From contig NZ_QTJU01000007.1 in the NCBI RefSeq assembly GCF_003412455.1, positions 186,001 to 250,000 of the forward strand: 64,000 bases of DNA. Reading direction: 5' to 3'. This document shows positions 62,464 through 64,000 of this stretch, one piece after another (position 1 is the first letter of the stretch; each line of letters starts with the position of its first letter). Made by a program: the position numbers and the translations under genes. Source of the stretch: Deminuibacter soli (GTDB lineage Bacteria; Bacteroidota; Bacteroidia; Chitinophagales; Chitinophagaceae). A model generated the notes under the pieces. The model saw only the letters and a list, made by a program, of their open reading frames with translations, was not told the DNA's origin and searched no databases.

Positions 62464-64000
62464 ACGAATTAGGCTCAGTTTAGGCGGCACGTTAGAAAAC
62501 CTGAATAAAGATATCGGCAGTGCCGGAACAAATGGTATTACCTACAACTATATGAACCTGCCATCGGTTGTGACTATACCAGGTAAGGGTACCATTACCT
62601 ATATCTACGATGCCGTAGGCACCAAGCTTGAAAAACGGGTAAACGAGTTGCGGGCACCTTCAATAACAACAATGCCAAACAAACCATTACCAGTTATTTG
62701 GGCAACTACGTGTATGAAAACAACCTGCTGCAATTCTTCGGACATGAAGAAGGCAGCGTACGCCAGTTGCGCGATGGCAGCGGCGCTGCAACTGGGTTTG
62801 CCTACGATTACTTACTGAAAGACCATCTGGGTAACACACGTATGGTGCTGACCGACGAAAGGCAGCAGGATATTTACCCGGCAGCCACGCTGGAAGGTGA
62901 CGCGTCTGGCGGGGCATTGGCCATCGAAAAGAATTTTTATGCCATTGAGGATGCCAATATTGTGAACAAGCTATCAGAAATACCTGGCTATGTAAACAAC
63001 AATGGCATTCCCAACAATAACCCCAATGCACAAACCGGCGCCAACAGTGCGAAAATGTACAAGCTTACTGGTGACGGAACCGGCAAAACCGGGCTGGGTA
63101 TTACCCTGAAAGTAATGGCGGGGGATGTGATTGATATTTTTGGCAAATCTTACTACAATACCGGTAACCCGGGCAGCAGTAACAACCTGCCGACTTTGAG
63201 CATCTTGTCTGGCCTGCTGGCCACACCGGCGGGTTCAGGTATCGCGGCTGCGCACAATGTTACAGCAGCCGGTATTGATGCATTGCCATCAGCTGTTTCC
63301 GGCATACAAGCCCTGCAAACCGAGCAGGCCACAGTTGGCAATAACAATGTCACAGCCCCGCGTGCATTTATCAACTACCTATTTTTTGATGAACGCTTCA
63401 CCTGTGTAGGGCATGGTTTCAGCATGGTGGGTGCCAACGGTGTACTGAAAGACCACCATGCCGAGCTGCAGGCCAAAACCGCTCCTGCCAACGGGTACGT
63501 TTATGTATATTGCAGCAACGAGAGCCCGGTAAATGTATACTTCGACAATATCCAGGTAGCACACACCCGCGGCCCGCTTGCGGAAGAAACGCACTATTAT
63601 CCGTTTGGGTTGACGATGGCGGGGATAAGCAGTAAGGCGACTGGGAAGTTGGAGAATAGGTATAAGTATAATGGAAAAGAGCTGCAGCATGCTGAGTTTA
63701 GTGATGGTAGCGGGTTGGAGGAGTATGATTACGGAGCAAGGTCTTTAAATGCCCAATTGGGGCGTTGGTTTAACGTAGACAACAAAGCCGATAGCTTCTA
63801 CATGTTTAGTCCATACAATTATGCTGTAAATAATCCTATTTTATTTGTTGATCCTGATGGAAATGATATTGATTATTATGTGCAAAAGAAAGGTGACGGA
63901 ACGATATTAATATCTGCTACAATTAATTTAACAATAGTTAATCCTAACAATGAATTTACATTTGGAGATGCAGATCAGATTGCGCTAAAAAATAAGATAG
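62435..64000 (+). pseudogene. RHS repeat-associated core fragment, frameshifted, with a new AT-rich C-terminal module (3' partial)
   Basis: The frame from 62435 carries LGGTLENLNKDIG, then GITYNYMNLPSVVTIPGKGT and YIYDAVGTKLEK, which are RHS/YD-repeat sequences. Between 62631 and 62660 the reading frame changes, and the downstream frame runs open to the window end: VYENNLLQFFGHEEGSVRQL, DHLGNTRMVLTDERQ, THYYPFGLTMAGISSK, YKYNGKELQHAEF, and the core box EEYDYGARSLNAQLGRWFNV, MFSPYNYAVNNPI, VDPDGNDID. After DPDGN the sequence turns AT-rich, the expected entry into a toxin-like tip. The 5' core is missing, so this is an orphan module or a decayed copy. Confidence 0.8.

Noticed and set aside
1-64000. 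Insertion sequences, transposases, integrases or prophage genes
   Set aside because: None found in any frame, even near the tRNA-Cys repeats and the RHS region; the mobility signs are only scars.

Overview
The window is bacterial and fits a Bacteroidota genome, most likely Chitinophagaceae. Support comes from a type IX secretion (T9SS) type B sorting domain, PorP/SprF and OmpA/PD40 partners, a SusC/SusD pair, several Bacteroidota-specific DUF families, and TTG/TANNTTTG-type promoters. The genus cannot be named from the sequence alone. Gene density is high and most genes lie in short operons.

Region by region: (1) 1-9637 is a giant secreted adhesin (L-type lectin, PKD-like modules, DUF11 array, T9SS sorting domain; 5' end outside the window) followed by PorP/SprF and an OmpA/PD40 protein. 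(2) 11536-16239 is a tightly packed RsbR-RsbS-RsbT-SpoIIE/RsbX operon continuing into a hybrid sensor kinase and a receiver-only response regulator: a stressosome wired to two-component output. (3) Around it (9857-22642) lie probable general-stress genes: a DUF2383 four-helix protein, a His/Ala-rich small protein, three SDRs, a zinc alcohol dehydrogenase, a short PolX-type helix-hairpin-helix protein, a YdaT-like small protein and an MscS channel. (4) 22667-42862 is a glycan-utilisation locus. Two paralogous AraC regulators are each divergent from one arm. One arm carries an RraA-fold aldolase candidate, two GH2 enzymes, an enolase-superfamily dehydratase, an SDR, an (alpha/alpha)6 glycosidase, a GH95 enzyme and an SMP-30 lactonase. 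The other arm carries SusC/SusD. Together they read as import, trimming and non-phosphorylative oxidation of a galactose- or fucose-type sugar.

(5) 43006-45799 holds two DUF1254/DUF1214 proteins; one is split by a -1 shift at an A7 run. (6) 46138-47955 is a small islet bounded by about 97-bp direct repeats that share the 3' end of a tRNA-Cys gene, with a cupin and a response regulator inside. (7) 48123-57734 is ordinary chromosome: an M20 amidohydrolase, a hemerythrin-domain protein, MsrA, a DUF5700 metallopeptidase, small proteins, a CsgG-like protein, a DUF2846 protein, and DUF4421 and DUF3943 outer-membrane candidates, followed by a fragment of a zinc alcohol dehydrogenase.

(8) 58.2-64.0 kb is visibly AT-richer and looks like a graveyard of polymorphic-toxin parts: a toxin-tail fragment, a DUF4279 protein, a lipoprotein, several orphan or frameshifted small genes, a stand-alone EF-Tu domain III homologue, and an RHS core fragment that is frameshifted and runs off the right edge into an AT-rich C-terminal module.
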